From: DATBED01 sp036276195 | GTDB lineage: Bacteria; Patescibacteriota; Saccharimonadia; Saccharimonadales; UBA4665 | Reading direction: 5' to 3' | NCBI GenBank assembly: GCA_036276195.1 | Contig: DATBED010000034.1 | Span: forward strand, 1 to 8,410 | DNA: 8,410 bases | Shown here: positions 1-5,789 of the stretch, piece by piece | Layout of the letters: every line of letters begins with the position of its first letter | How positions within the stretch are numbered: position 1 is the stretch's first letter | Notes under the pieces: generated by a model | Told to the model about the DNA's origin: nothing | The model's database searches: none | What the model saw: the letters and a program-made list of their open reading frames with translations, nothing else | Program-made: the position numbers and the translations under genes

Positions 1-66
1 CCGAATCTCATTGCGGTCATCTTTAGTAAGTTTGGTGTGGTGTAATTCATTCGCCCACCGTACCAC
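1..66 (-). CDS. Possible N-terminal fragment of an IS30-like transposase (cut by window edge)
   Basis: The minus strand is open from a GTG at 66 to the window edge, giving 22 residues that include ELHHTKLTKDDRNEIR. The phrase KLTKDDRNEI resembles the start of the N-terminal helix-turn-helix region of IS30-family transposases, which commonly begin with something like LT-x-E/D-x-R-x-x-I. An in-frame TGA at 78-76 bounds the frame upstream, so GTG is the only evident start; no convincing ribosome binding site precedes it. The catalytic DDE domain would lie outside the window. The adjacent direct repeats at 81-137 could belong to the end of such an element. The fragment is very short and the match is by recollection, so it could instead be an unrelated gene start or chance coding. 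Confidence 0.3.
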   Translation of the reverse strand, partial: MVRWANELHHTKLTKDDRNEIR

Positions 67-80
67 AGGGGCAACTCAGA

Positions 81-103
81 GTGTTCGGATTCAAAACCGC
101 ATT
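81..103. repeat. Direct repeat copy 1 (AAA core)
   Basis: This 23-bp unit reads GTGTTCGGATTCA, then AAA, then CCGCATT. It matches the unit at 115-137 at 20 of 23 positions, in the same orientation and 34 bp away. All three differences are consecutive and central (AAA here, TTT there). It lies between the transposase-like stub and the start of the orphan gene, so it may be an insertion-sequence end or a protein-binding site. Confidence 0.7.
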
Positions 104-114
104 TTAGTTAGTGG

Positions 115-137
115 GTGTTCGGATTCATTTCCGCATT
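115..137. repeat. Direct repeat copy 2 (TTT core)
   Basis: This is the second 23-bp unit, GTGTTCGGATTCA with the final A followed by TTT, then CCGCATT. The arms are identical to copy 1 and the central triplet is its reverse complement. It ends 24 bp before the GTG start of the orphan gene and 12 bp before its Shine-Dalgarno sequence. It is therefore placed to act as a promoter-proximal operator or to mark the edge of an inserted element. Confidence 0.7.
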
Positions 138-149
138 CGGGTCGCTGAT

Positions 150-155
150 GAGGAG
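150..155 (+). promoter_or_regulatory. Shine-Dalgarno GAGGAG deciding a GTG start
   Basis: GAGGAG lies 6 nt upstream of GTG at 162, an ideal spacing. It selects this start over the earlier in-frame GTG at 111, which has no ribosome binding site, and over the later ATG at 222, which also lacks one. It is the only well-placed Shine-Dalgarno in the window. Confidence 0.7.
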
Positions 156-161
156 CAATAC

Positions 162-1295
162 GTGACAGGAAGTCCGCAGGAACGTTTAAGTACTGAACTT
201 ACGCCATCGCAAGTCGACAGCATGGCGACGCCGTTGCCTGATTTCACTGCCTTGCATGACATTCCGGCCTTTCTTGGATACAACGCCCATGTTCGCCTCG
301 AGGAAATCTTGGGCATGCCTGTAGCGAGTGACGACGCCAGACCAATGCAGGTCAGCGAAGAAACAGGTCAGCGAGCTGGCACGCAACTGGGAAGTCTTGT
401 CGGCCGCGACCCTGACTTTACAAGGAATCTTTCCAAGATAGAATCCAACATTGGCGAAGTAGCCGAACAGAGAGGTGTGCCTGTCGAGCAGGTTTGGAGT
501 GAAGTAGTTGAGGTATTACAGGGTTCAGGTATTGGCAAACCGATGCACCGCACGCTAGACCGCGCATTAGGCGACAGCTACGGTGCGATATCCTACGTCA
601 ACCAACACGCAGACAGTGGTATTGCCATAATCAGGCGTAGCAACATTTATAACTGGGACTTTAGACGTGAAGTGCGGGCGATGGCCTTCCTGGGTAGCCT
701 GTCTACCCAAGCCAGGGGGAATGTCGAACTTTTCATAAATGCTGGCAGTGGCCGTCAGTATAAGGGCGATAATGAACTTTGGGCGGATGAAGTCCGACCA
801 TTTATCATGACCGATGGTGAAGGTAAGAGAGTATGCTCGCTAACTGAAAGCCTTGCTGCCGAAAAACTACGCGTACCTCACCTGCGGGAACTGCTTTCTA
901 AGCTCGGTTTAGGAGAGGAAGTTGTAGTTGACCCTGTGAAGGTTGAAGCTCCTAAAGCAAGTGGTGACGATGTGGTCTGGGCCATTGTTGAGCGACATGG
1001 CGATCGGCTGAAGAATCTTTTGATAGTTGAAATTGGCAACGCACCCGCCGGCTACACGCAGCTGGATACCGCTATTATTATCGCCAAAGAAATAGGTATT
1101 GATCCGACCCGGCAGTATGTAGCAGTAACTGATGGGGTAGAAATAGTGCAGCCTGATTTCTTTCAGGCGTTAACTATTCAGGAACGGAGCCGGGTGCAAA
1201 ATGGCGCGACTGCTTTGAACAGTTTCAATGGCTGGTTGCAGAGGATAGTCAAGACCAATGAATTCTTCGTCGCCAGGAACCTGGCCGCGGAATAG
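162..1295 (+). CDS. Orphan protein of unknown function, 377 aa
   Basis: I do not recognise this protein. The GTG start at 162 is chosen because GAGGAG sits 6 nt upstream; a longer reading from GTG 111 (394 aa) would run through the second direct repeat and lacks a ribosome binding site. The protein is soluble in appearance, with no signal peptide or membrane segment. It seems to have two parts. An N-terminal to middle region contains acidic helices and an aromatic stretch (YNWDFRREVRAMAFLG). A C-terminal part of about 110 residues starts after a hinge rich in Val, Glu, Pro and Ala (VVVDPVKVEAPKASGDD). That part has alternating hydrophobic strands and helices (LLIVEIGNAP, YVAVTDGVEIVQ), which suggests an alpha/beta fold. 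No catalytic motif is recognisable. Neighbours give little help: a possible transposase stub and repeats lie upstream, and the gene abuts a convergent ATPase gene. It could be accessory or horizontally acquired cargo. Confidence 0.75.
   Translation: MTGSPQERLSTELTPSQVDSMATPLPDFTALHDIPAFLGYNAHVRLEEILGMPVASDDARPMQVSEETGQRAGTQLGSLVGRDPDFTRNLSKIESNIGEVAEQRGVPVEQVWSEVVEVLQGSGIGKPMHRTLDRALGDSYGAISYVNQHADSGIAIIRRSNIYNWDFRREVRAMAFLGSLSTQARGNVELFINAGSGRQYKGDNELWADEVRPFIMTDGEGKRVCSLTESLAAEKLRVPHLRELLSKLGLGEEVVVDPVKVEAPKASGDDVVWAIVERHGDRLKNLLIVEIGNAPAGYTQLDTAIIIAKEIGIDPTRQYVAVTDGVEIVQPDFFQALTIQERSRVQNGATALNSFNGWLQRIVKTNEFFVARNLAAE
1272..1285. other. Small inverted repeat at the convergent gene ends
   Basis: GCCAGG and CCTGGC flank AA, so the RNA could form a 5-bp stem with a GAAC loop. 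It lies inside the last codons of the orphan gene and just beyond the stop codon of the leftward ATPase gene. It might act as a 3'-end hairpin for the latter. There is no U-tract on either strand, so it is not a standard intrinsic terminator. Confidence 0.3.
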
Positions 1296-4088
1296 CTAGC
1301 CATTGAGCTCGGTGTGGAGGTGGAGAACGGCGGCGCGCGAATGGTGGCGGGTGTGGCGCTGCAGCAAGCGGAAGCCGGTGTAGAGGCCGGCGCAAGCTAG
1401 GGCGGTCAGCCAGTCTACCAGGTTTAGGCTGCCCGAGCTGAAGTAGGGCTGCACCCAGGGGTTATAGATGACGTTGGCGATTAGGAAGAATGACAGGCCG
1501 AAAGCCGTAAGCAATTTTTTGTTACTCCATAAGTAATTCGTGAAGAACTTTTCGTGGGAGTCAGCCCGTTCGAACATTAAATAAACGTACAGACAGAGTA
1601 CGAGGGTTAAGTAGGTCAGTGTGGTGGCTTGGTGGTAAAACAGCGAGGAACGGTCTAGGAAGGTCGGGCTAACATGGTGGCGGCTGAAGTAGAGCAGGAA
1701 GTTGGCGTAGGCCAGGGCTGAAGCCAGTAGGCCGTAGCCGATAAAGCTGACAATCGATGTCTGATTAATGATGTGATCGTGCAGGTTGCGTGATTTTTCG
1801 CGCATCAGGTTGTGCTGGGCGTTATCCCAGCCCAAGGCTGTGATAGGCAGGATTTGAGCCACCACGTCGATAGCCAGGATCTGGATGGGCGTAATGGCCG
1901 GCTCAATGTGGAAGAGCGCCAGGGCGGCCAATCCAAATAGTACTGTAAACAGCTCACCGGCGTTGTCGGTTAGGGCACAGCGGGCGGCCTTTTTGATGTT
2001 GCGAAATGTCAGACGACCTTCTTTGATGGCGCCGACTAGGGTATCAAAACTGTCGTCTAGTAGCACGATTTCGGCGGCGTCTTTGGCTACGTCCGTGCCG
2101 GTGCGGCCCATGGCCACGCCGATGTCAGCCCGCTTGAGGGCTGGCGCGTCGTTGATGCCGTCGCCCGTGACTGCCACCACGTGGCCACTACGCTTGGCAA
2201 TTTCAACAATGCGCAGCTTGTCTTCGGGCGCCACCCGCGAGAAGACCACGCCGCCGCGACTAATCATCTGTAGGATTTGGCCATCGGCCAGTTTGGGCAG
2301 TTCTTCACCCAAAACCACACTGATGTCGTCAGCCAAGCCAGCTTGGCGAGCGATGGCCCGGGCGGTGGTAGGGAAGTCACCGGTTACCACTGACACCTTA
2401 ATGTGTGCGCCGCGAGCAATGGCCATGGCCTTGGGCACAGCGTCGCGCAGCGGGTCCATCATACTAATCATGCCGAGCAAGCTAAAATCTTGCTCAACTT
2501 CGGCCATAACCAGCTTTTTAAGGTTAGTTTTGGCCGGCAAAATGCGGTAACCGAAAGCCAGGTTTCGCATGGCGGCGTGGGCCTGTTTTTCTTCCCAGTT
2601 GGTGAAAAACCGGCGGTCGTTAGCCGTTAGCTTGCGGACGTGGCCGTGGTCCCAGATGTCTGTGGAACGGGCCAAGACGCTCTCTGGCGCACCCTTGGCA
2701 AAGACTACGATTTGATCGCCTCGCCGGCGCACAGAGCTAAGCAGTTTGCGGGCCGAGTCAAATTGGAACTCTTTAATCTCGGGAACTTGCTGGTCGAGTT
2801 CATCCGGCTCCAAACCAGCTTTGCGTGTAAGCGTGATTAGCGCGCCCTCGGTGGGGTCGCCCACCACGTACCAGTCCGGATGCTCGCTGTCGGGCGGATC
2901 GACGTGAGCGTTGCTGGCCAGGGCGGCCGTCATGAAAAAGAGGTCCAAATCCTTCAAAATGTCTTTGTTGAGTAGTTTGCCGTGCTCGGTCATAATTTGG
3001 CCGTTGGCTTCATAGCCGGTACCGGTGACACTGTAATGTGTTTTTCCAACCAGCAGGCGGGTCACTGTCATTTCGTTTTTGGTTAGCGTGCCCGTCTTGT
3101 CGGTCAGAATGAAGTTGGTAGCGCCTAGTGTCTCCACGGCCGACAGTTTTTTAACGAGAGCCTTGGCTTTAGCCAGTCGGGCTGCCGCCTGGGCCAGGGT
3201 GATGTTAACTTCAGCGACCAAGCCGTTCGGAATCATAGCCGCGCCAATACCGATGCCGAACAACAGGGCGTCGTGCAAGCCAAGATTAGACTTCAAGGCT
3301 ATAATAGTCAGCACTACGGCTAATATGACCGTGCCTTCGGCGATGCGCGTGGCCAGGTGGTTCATTTCTTTTTGGAGCGGCGAGGCCTCGGTGTGCGTGG
3401 TCTGGCTAAGGTTAGCAATACGGCCCAGCTCGCTGTTCATGCCGGTGCCTACGACCACGCCGTGGCCAGTGCCGGTGGCCACCGTGGTGCCCATGAACAA
3501 TAAGTTATGCCGCGAACCGAGCGGCACTTCGCCTTCAATGGCGTGCACGAATTTGCGCGATGGATTACTCTCGCCGGTCAGGGCGAAGTCGTTGGTGGCC
3601 AGCTCGGCTTCGTCGAGCACCCGCAAATCGGCCGGCACGCTATCGCCGCTTTCTATATAAACTACGTCACCGGGTACCAGCTCGGTGGAATCTACTTCTT
3701 GCAATTGGCCGCCGCGTAGCACCTTGGCTTGCGGCACTATTAACTGCTCCAGACTCTTCATTAGCGTCTCGGCCTTGTGTTCCTGAAAGAAGCCGACGCC
3801 GGCGTTCATGGCGGCGATCAGCAGCAGTATAGTGGCCGTCTTAGCGTCCTTTAGGTAAAAAGAGAAACCGGCGCTGAGCAACAGCATGATCACCAGCAGG
3901 TTCTTGAACTGCCTTAGAAAAGTAATTAGGGCCGTTTCATGCTTGGTCTTATGCAACACATTACCGCCGGAGTGCTCCAGCCGTGCGGCCGCCTCTTTGG
4001 TGGTCAGCCCATCCTGACGTGAATCCAACTGCTTGAGGACCTCATTAGGCCCCAAACGGTAATAATTCAGCTTCGCGCCTTCATCCAT
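1296..4088 (-). CDS. P2-like P-type cation-transporting ATPase, 930 aa
   Basis: This is an ATP-driven membrane cation pump of the E1-E2 family. In order it shows: a cation-ATPase N-terminal domain (about 1-60); TM1-2 (about 63-100); an actuator domain with TGES at 171-174; TM3-4 (about 252-300) with PNGL at 287-290; the phosphorylation motif DKTGT at 330-334 (D330 accepts phosphate); a nucleotide-binding domain with GDPTEGAL (410-417) and KGAPE (465-469); the P-domain motifs VVTGD (567-571) and TGDGINDAP (641-649); and six further membrane segments (TM5-10). Catalysis therefore looks intact and the length is normal. Ion-site residues depart from the SERCA calcium pump: E309 aligns with N288, N796 with D741, T799 with A744 and D800 with Q745, while N768 and E771 are kept as N709 and E712. 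The ion is therefore not assignable; Ca2+, Na+/K+ or H+ are all possible. The C-terminus carries a histidine cluster (912-925). A TATAAT hexamer lies 8 nt before the ATG with no Shine-Dalgarno. The methyltransferase gene is 39 bp upstream on the same strand. Confidence 0.95.
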   Translation of the reverse strand: MDEGAKLNYYRLGPNEVLKQLDSRQDGLTTKEAAARLEHSGGNVLHKTKHETALITFLRQFKNLLVIMLLLSAGFSFYLKDAKTATILLLIAAMNAGVGFFQEHKAETLMKSLEQLIVPQAKVLRGGQLQEVDSTELVPGDVVYIESGDSVPADLRVLDEAELATNDFALTGESNPSRKFVHAIEGEVPLGSRHNLLFMGTTVATGTGHGVVVGTGMNSELGRIANLSQTTHTEASPLQKEMNHLATRIAEGTVILAVVLTIIALKSNLGLHDALLFGIGIGAAMIPNGLVAEVNITLAQAAARLAKAKALVKKLSAVETLGATNFILTDKTGTLTKNEMTVTRLLVGKTHYSVTGTGYEANGQIMTEHGKLLNKDILKDLDLFFMTAALASNAHVDPPDSEHPDWYVVGDPTEGALITLTRKAGLEPDELDQQVPEIKEFQFDSARKLLSSVRRRGDQIVVFAKGAPESVLARSTDIWDHGHVRKLTANDRRFFTNWEEKQAHAAMRNLAFGYRILPAKTNLKKLVMAEVEQDFSLLGMISMMDPLRDAVPKAMAIARGAHIKVSVVTGDFPTTARAIARQAGLADDISVVLGEELPKLADGQILQMISRGGVVFSRVAPEDKLRIVEIAKRSGHVVAVTGDGINDAPALKRADIGVAMGRTGTDVAKDAAEIVLLDDSFDTLVGAIKEGRLTFRNIKKAARCALTDNAGELFTVLFGLAALALFHIEPAITPIQILAIDVVAQILPITALGWDNAQHNLMREKSRNLHDHIINQTSIVSFIGYGLLASALAYANFLLYFSRHHVSPTFLDRSSLFYHQATTLTYLTLVLCLYVYLMFERADSHEKFFTNYLWSNKKLLTAFGLSFFLIANVIYNPWVQPYFSSGSLNLVDWLTALACAGLYTGFRLLQRHTRHHSRAAVLHLHTELNG

Positions 4089-4096
4089 ACATAAGC

Positions 4097-4102
4097 ATTA
4101 TA
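4097..4102 (-). promoter_or_regulatory. -10 element TATAAT for the P-type ATPase (leaderless type)
   Basis: A perfect TATAAT on the minus strand ends 8 nt before the ATG at 4088. Initiation about 7 nt downstream would place the transcript start within 1-2 nt of the start codon. No clear -35 is visible; the nearest candidate is the weak TCTTTA at 17-nt spacing, at the 3' end of the gap. There is no Shine-Dalgarno sequence, which fits leaderless translation. Confidence 0.6.
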
Positions 4103-4127
4103 TAGGCGATGAATCGGATTAAAGAAT

Positions 4128-5078
4128 CTAGGAAGCACTGTATCTTGTCGGCTGGACCATTACCACAATTTCATCTCGTGTTTTGGTTGTGGTAAGTAGT
4201 TCTGTGCGGAATCCTACCTCGGAAAGTAGCTTTGTAATAGAGGATTCCGAGTACTTATCCGATCGCATAACCAGAAGTTCTTCGTCAGAACCTAATTCAA
4301 CGGCCTGGTTGGCTAAAACAACGCTTTTAGGGCTGTTTAAGTGTATGCGCCCTTCAACACGGTTTTTATTGGCATTCCAAATAAACTTGAATTGGTCTTC
4401 ATTACTATAAAGACCCAGTAATTTGGCAGGATGTGTTACCAGATCTTTTACGGTGCCCTCATAAGATTCCAAAATTCTTTGAGGATTATAGTCATTGGCT
4501 AGACCATTGCCGATTAACAGATAATCATCGAGAGCCATAGACTCTAGGAAGTTAGTCAATACGCTTGCGACATTTGAGTGGTTTCCAAGAGTATTACCTA
4601 AGTCTATCAATAGGTTTGGAAAATGGCTCTGCTGCTTAATATTAAGCAATTCATCCGTAAGACTTTCTTTTTCGAAGTCTACTAATAAGCTTTTAACGTC
4701 TAAATCGTGAAATTCCTGATGAACTTTGGAGGTCGCCAACTTTATCATCTCCGGGCTGATGTCTACAGCTACGTAATTAACTTTAAAATTTCTGTCCAAG
4801 AACTGTTTAATGATGGCGACTGCCGGGAGGCCGTTACCACAGCCCAGATCAACAAGATTAACCCCTTTTGAATCACTAAATACGTTGGCAAAACTTGTCA
4901 TGTGGCTTAGGAGCAAGTCAAGTTCGCGGTCGGCCATGCCATCGTTTTTACTGCGCTGAGCGTAGACCTTATCCCAAAGTTGTTCTCCGCCATTGAGATA
5001 AATGAATTTGGTGGGGATTTCGCCGCGGGCGGAAATGGCGGCCAGCAACTCATATTGCTGTTTTTCAGTTAAATCCAT
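4128..5078 (-). CDS. EgtD-like SAM-dependent methyltransferase (Methyltransf_33 / DUF2260 family), 316 aa
   Basis: This is a Rossmann-fold methyltransferase most like the L-histidine N-alpha-methyltransferase (EgtD) superfamily. SAM-binding motif I is VDLGCGNG (76-83). The acidic residue ending strand 2 is in VAVDIS (D106). The family hallmark LGNTLGN (160-166) is followed by DDYLLIGNGLAND (184-196), matching the EgtD pattern of GSxIGN, then LLLGxDLxKD. The second, substrate-binding half (about 200-310) contains RVEGRIHL (240-247) and the C-terminal VGFRTELL (288-295), as in the family. Length agrees with EgtD (about 320 aa). By remembered alignment, the residue equivalent to the imidazole-contacting glutamate of mycobacterial EgtD (E282) is M271, while the nearby serine (S284) is kept as S273. 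The substrate may therefore not be histidine. No other ergothioneine gene is present. The ATG start is supported by an extended -10 (TGCTATACT) 6 nt upstream; no Shine-Dalgarno exists. The gene could be co-transcribed with the ATPase downstream. Confidence 0.75.
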   Translation of the reverse strand: MDLTEKQQYELLAAISARGEIPTKFIYLNGGEQLWDKVYAQRSKNDGMADRELDLLLSHMTSFANVFSDSKGVNLVDLGCGNGLPAVAIIKQFLDRNFKVNYVAVDISPEMIKLATSKVHQEFHDLDVKSLLVDFEKESLTDELLNIKQQSHFPNLLIDLGNTLGNHSNVASVLTNFLESMALDDYLLIGNGLANDYNPQRILESYEGTVKDLVTHPAKLLGLYSNEDQFKFIWNANKNRVEGRIHLNSPKSVVLANQAVELGSDEELLVMRSDKYSESSITKLLSEVGFRTELLTTTKTRDEIVVMVQPTRYSAS

Positions 5079-5084
5079 AGCGCA

Positions 5085-5093
5085 AGTATAGCA
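5085..5093 (-). promoter_or_regulatory. Extended -10 TGCTATACT for the methyltransferase (leaderless type)
   Basis: On the minus strand TATACT (5090-5085) is preceded by TGC, forming an extended -10, and is separated by 6 nt from the ATG at 5078. The expected start point coincides with the start codon. No good -35 is seen, as is usual when an extended -10 compensates. It overlaps the divergent promoter of the cyclo-ligase gene. Confidence 0.6.
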
Positions 5094-5113
5094 GTTTGGC
5101 CGAGGCAGGAGTC

Positions 5114-5119
5114 TATAAT
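5114..5119 (+). promoter_or_regulatory. -10 element TATAAT for the formyl-THF cyclo-ligase gene (leaderless type)
   Basis: A perfect TATAAT lies 6 nt before ATG 5126, putting the likely transcript start at or within a base or two of the start codon. The -35 region (about 5091-5096, GCAGTT) is weak and lies against the -10 of the divergent methyltransferase promoter. No Shine-Dalgarno is present at a useful distance. Confidence 0.6.
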
Positions 5120-5125
5120 GAGAAT

Positions 5126-5641
5126 ATGGAATCTAAGGAGGAGTTGAGGGAGCGGCTTAAGCGGGCTCGGTTGGAGTTGACCGATGCCGAGCACACCGTG
5201 AAAAGTCGTGAAATTGTCAAGAAGTTGAAGCTGGCTATGGATTGGTCGCGAATCAAAACTTTACATTATTTTGAGCCGATGCTGGACTTACTAGAACCTG
5301 ATATCGCGGAGTTCATCAATTACCTTGAAGACAATTTTCGCGACCTAAAGTTGTTCACGCCGCGCAAAATTGAGGGCACTTGGCAGCTGATCGCCGTGAA
5401 TGGCCGGGGGGCGCCGGACGGTTTCGACGCCGTTATCGTACCCATGCTCGGTTTCGACCTCAAAACGCTACATCGTATTGGTTACGGCGGCGGTTATTAT
5501 GATAGATTCTTAGCTAACTTGCCCGAAGCACGCAAAATCGGCGCCTGTTTCGAGCTGGGCAAGCTCGACCACATCCCGGCCGAACCCCACGACATCCCCC
5601 TCGACGCAATCATTACCGAAACAGCTACTTATCCCTCCTGA
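5126..5641 (+). CDS. fau: 5-formyltetrahydrofolate cyclo-ligase, 171 aa
   Basis: This cytoplasmic enzyme (5,10-methenyltetrahydrofolate synthetase) converts 5-formyl-THF plus ATP to 5,10-methenyl-THF, returning a storage folate to the one-carbon pool. The N-terminal basic helix KEELRERLKRAR (4-15) is the usual family start. The ATP/folate-binding signature is VPMLGFD (105-111) followed by RIGYGGGYYDRFL (117-129), and the closing HDIPLDAIITE (155-165) matches the conserved end of the family. The length is on the short side of the normal range of about 180-200. ATG 5126 is chosen because TATAAT lies 6 nt upstream; an in-frame TTG at 5096 would add ten residues that cross this promoter. A terminator hairpin follows the TGA stop closely, so the gene appears monocistronic. 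Confidence 0.93.
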   Translation: MESKEELRERLKRARLELTDAEHTVKSREIVKKLKLAMDWSRIKTLHYFEPMLDLLEPDIAEFINYLEDNFRDLKLFTPRKIEGTWQLIAVNGRGAPDGFDAVIVPMLGFDLKTLHRIGYGGGYYDRFLANLPEARKIGACFELGKLDHIPAEPHDIPLDAIITETATYPS

Positions 5642-5649
5642 AGGGGAGT

Positions 5650-5690
5650 AAAAAGCGAGTATGATTATACTATTTTGATACTCGTTTTTT
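5650..5690 (+). terminator. Intrinsic terminator after the cyclo-ligase gene
   Basis: CGAGTAT (5656-5662) pairs perfectly with ATACTCG (5678-5684) across a 15-nt loop. A G-T wobble and five A-T pairs extend the stem outward (AAAAA at 5650-5654 with Ts at 5686-5690). Six Ts (5685-5690) follow the core stem. It starts 9 nt after the stop codon. The A-tract on the left would give the opposite strand a T-run too, although no gene needs it there. Confidence 0.8.
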
Positions 5691-5777
5691 GCACCTACTC
5701 CAAACACTTCCAGCTAAATACCTACTAAAGGCTAAAATTCTGAAACACTCAACTTAAGTGATTTAATACCTTCGTCG

Positions 5778-5783
5778 TATACT
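5778..5783 (+). promoter_or_regulatory. -10 element TATACT for polA (leaderless type)
   Basis: TATACT ends 6 nt before ATG 5790, the same geometry as the two preceding genes. The six intervening bases are GGAGGC. This looks like a Shine-Dalgarno, but it is only 1 nt from the ATG and would lie at or before the expected transcript start. A weak TTAAGT (5754-5759) within the palindrome ACTTAAGT is the only -35 candidate. The remaining gap from 5691 to 5777 shows no gene or other recognisable element. Confidence 0.6.
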
Positions 5784-5789
5784 GGAGGC

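Noticed and set aside
2..148. Rightward open frame at the left edge ending in TGA at 146-148
   Set aside because: Its product (Ser/Arg-rich) has no recognisable motif, and it runs through both repeats in unrelated frames. The leftward frame at 1-66 is the more protein-like.
111..161. GTG at 111 as start of the orphan gene
   Set aside because: It has no Shine-Dalgarno, and the 17 extra residues are encoded mostly by the second direct repeat. GTG 162 has a well-spaced GAGGAG.
1885..2550. 221-codon open frame on the strand opposite the P-type ATPase
   Set aside because: It lies wholly antisense to P-domain and nucleotide-domain motifs, its product is Ser/Arg/Ala-rich with no known domain, and it has no promoter or ribosome binding site. 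It is a shadow frame.
3079..3660. 193-codon open frame opposite the ATPase actuator region
   Set aside because: It is antisense to DKTGT, PNGL and TGES coding sequence, is low in complexity and resembles no family.
5135..5143. AAGGAGGAG inside the cyclo-ligase coding region as a ribosome binding site
   Set aside because: It abuts TTG at 5144 with no spacer, and starting there would remove part of the conserved N-terminal basic helix. It encodes Lys-Glu-Glu.
5639..5641. TGA recoded as glycine, as in some CPR lineages
   Set aside because: The cyclo-ligase ends naturally here at its conserved C-terminus, a terminator follows within 10 nt, and polA has no in-frame TGA.
5784..5788. GGAGG just before polA as a Shine-Dalgarno
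   Set aside because: It is only 1 nt from ATG, too close for normal ribosome pairing, and lies immediately downstream of the -10 where the transcript has probably not begun.
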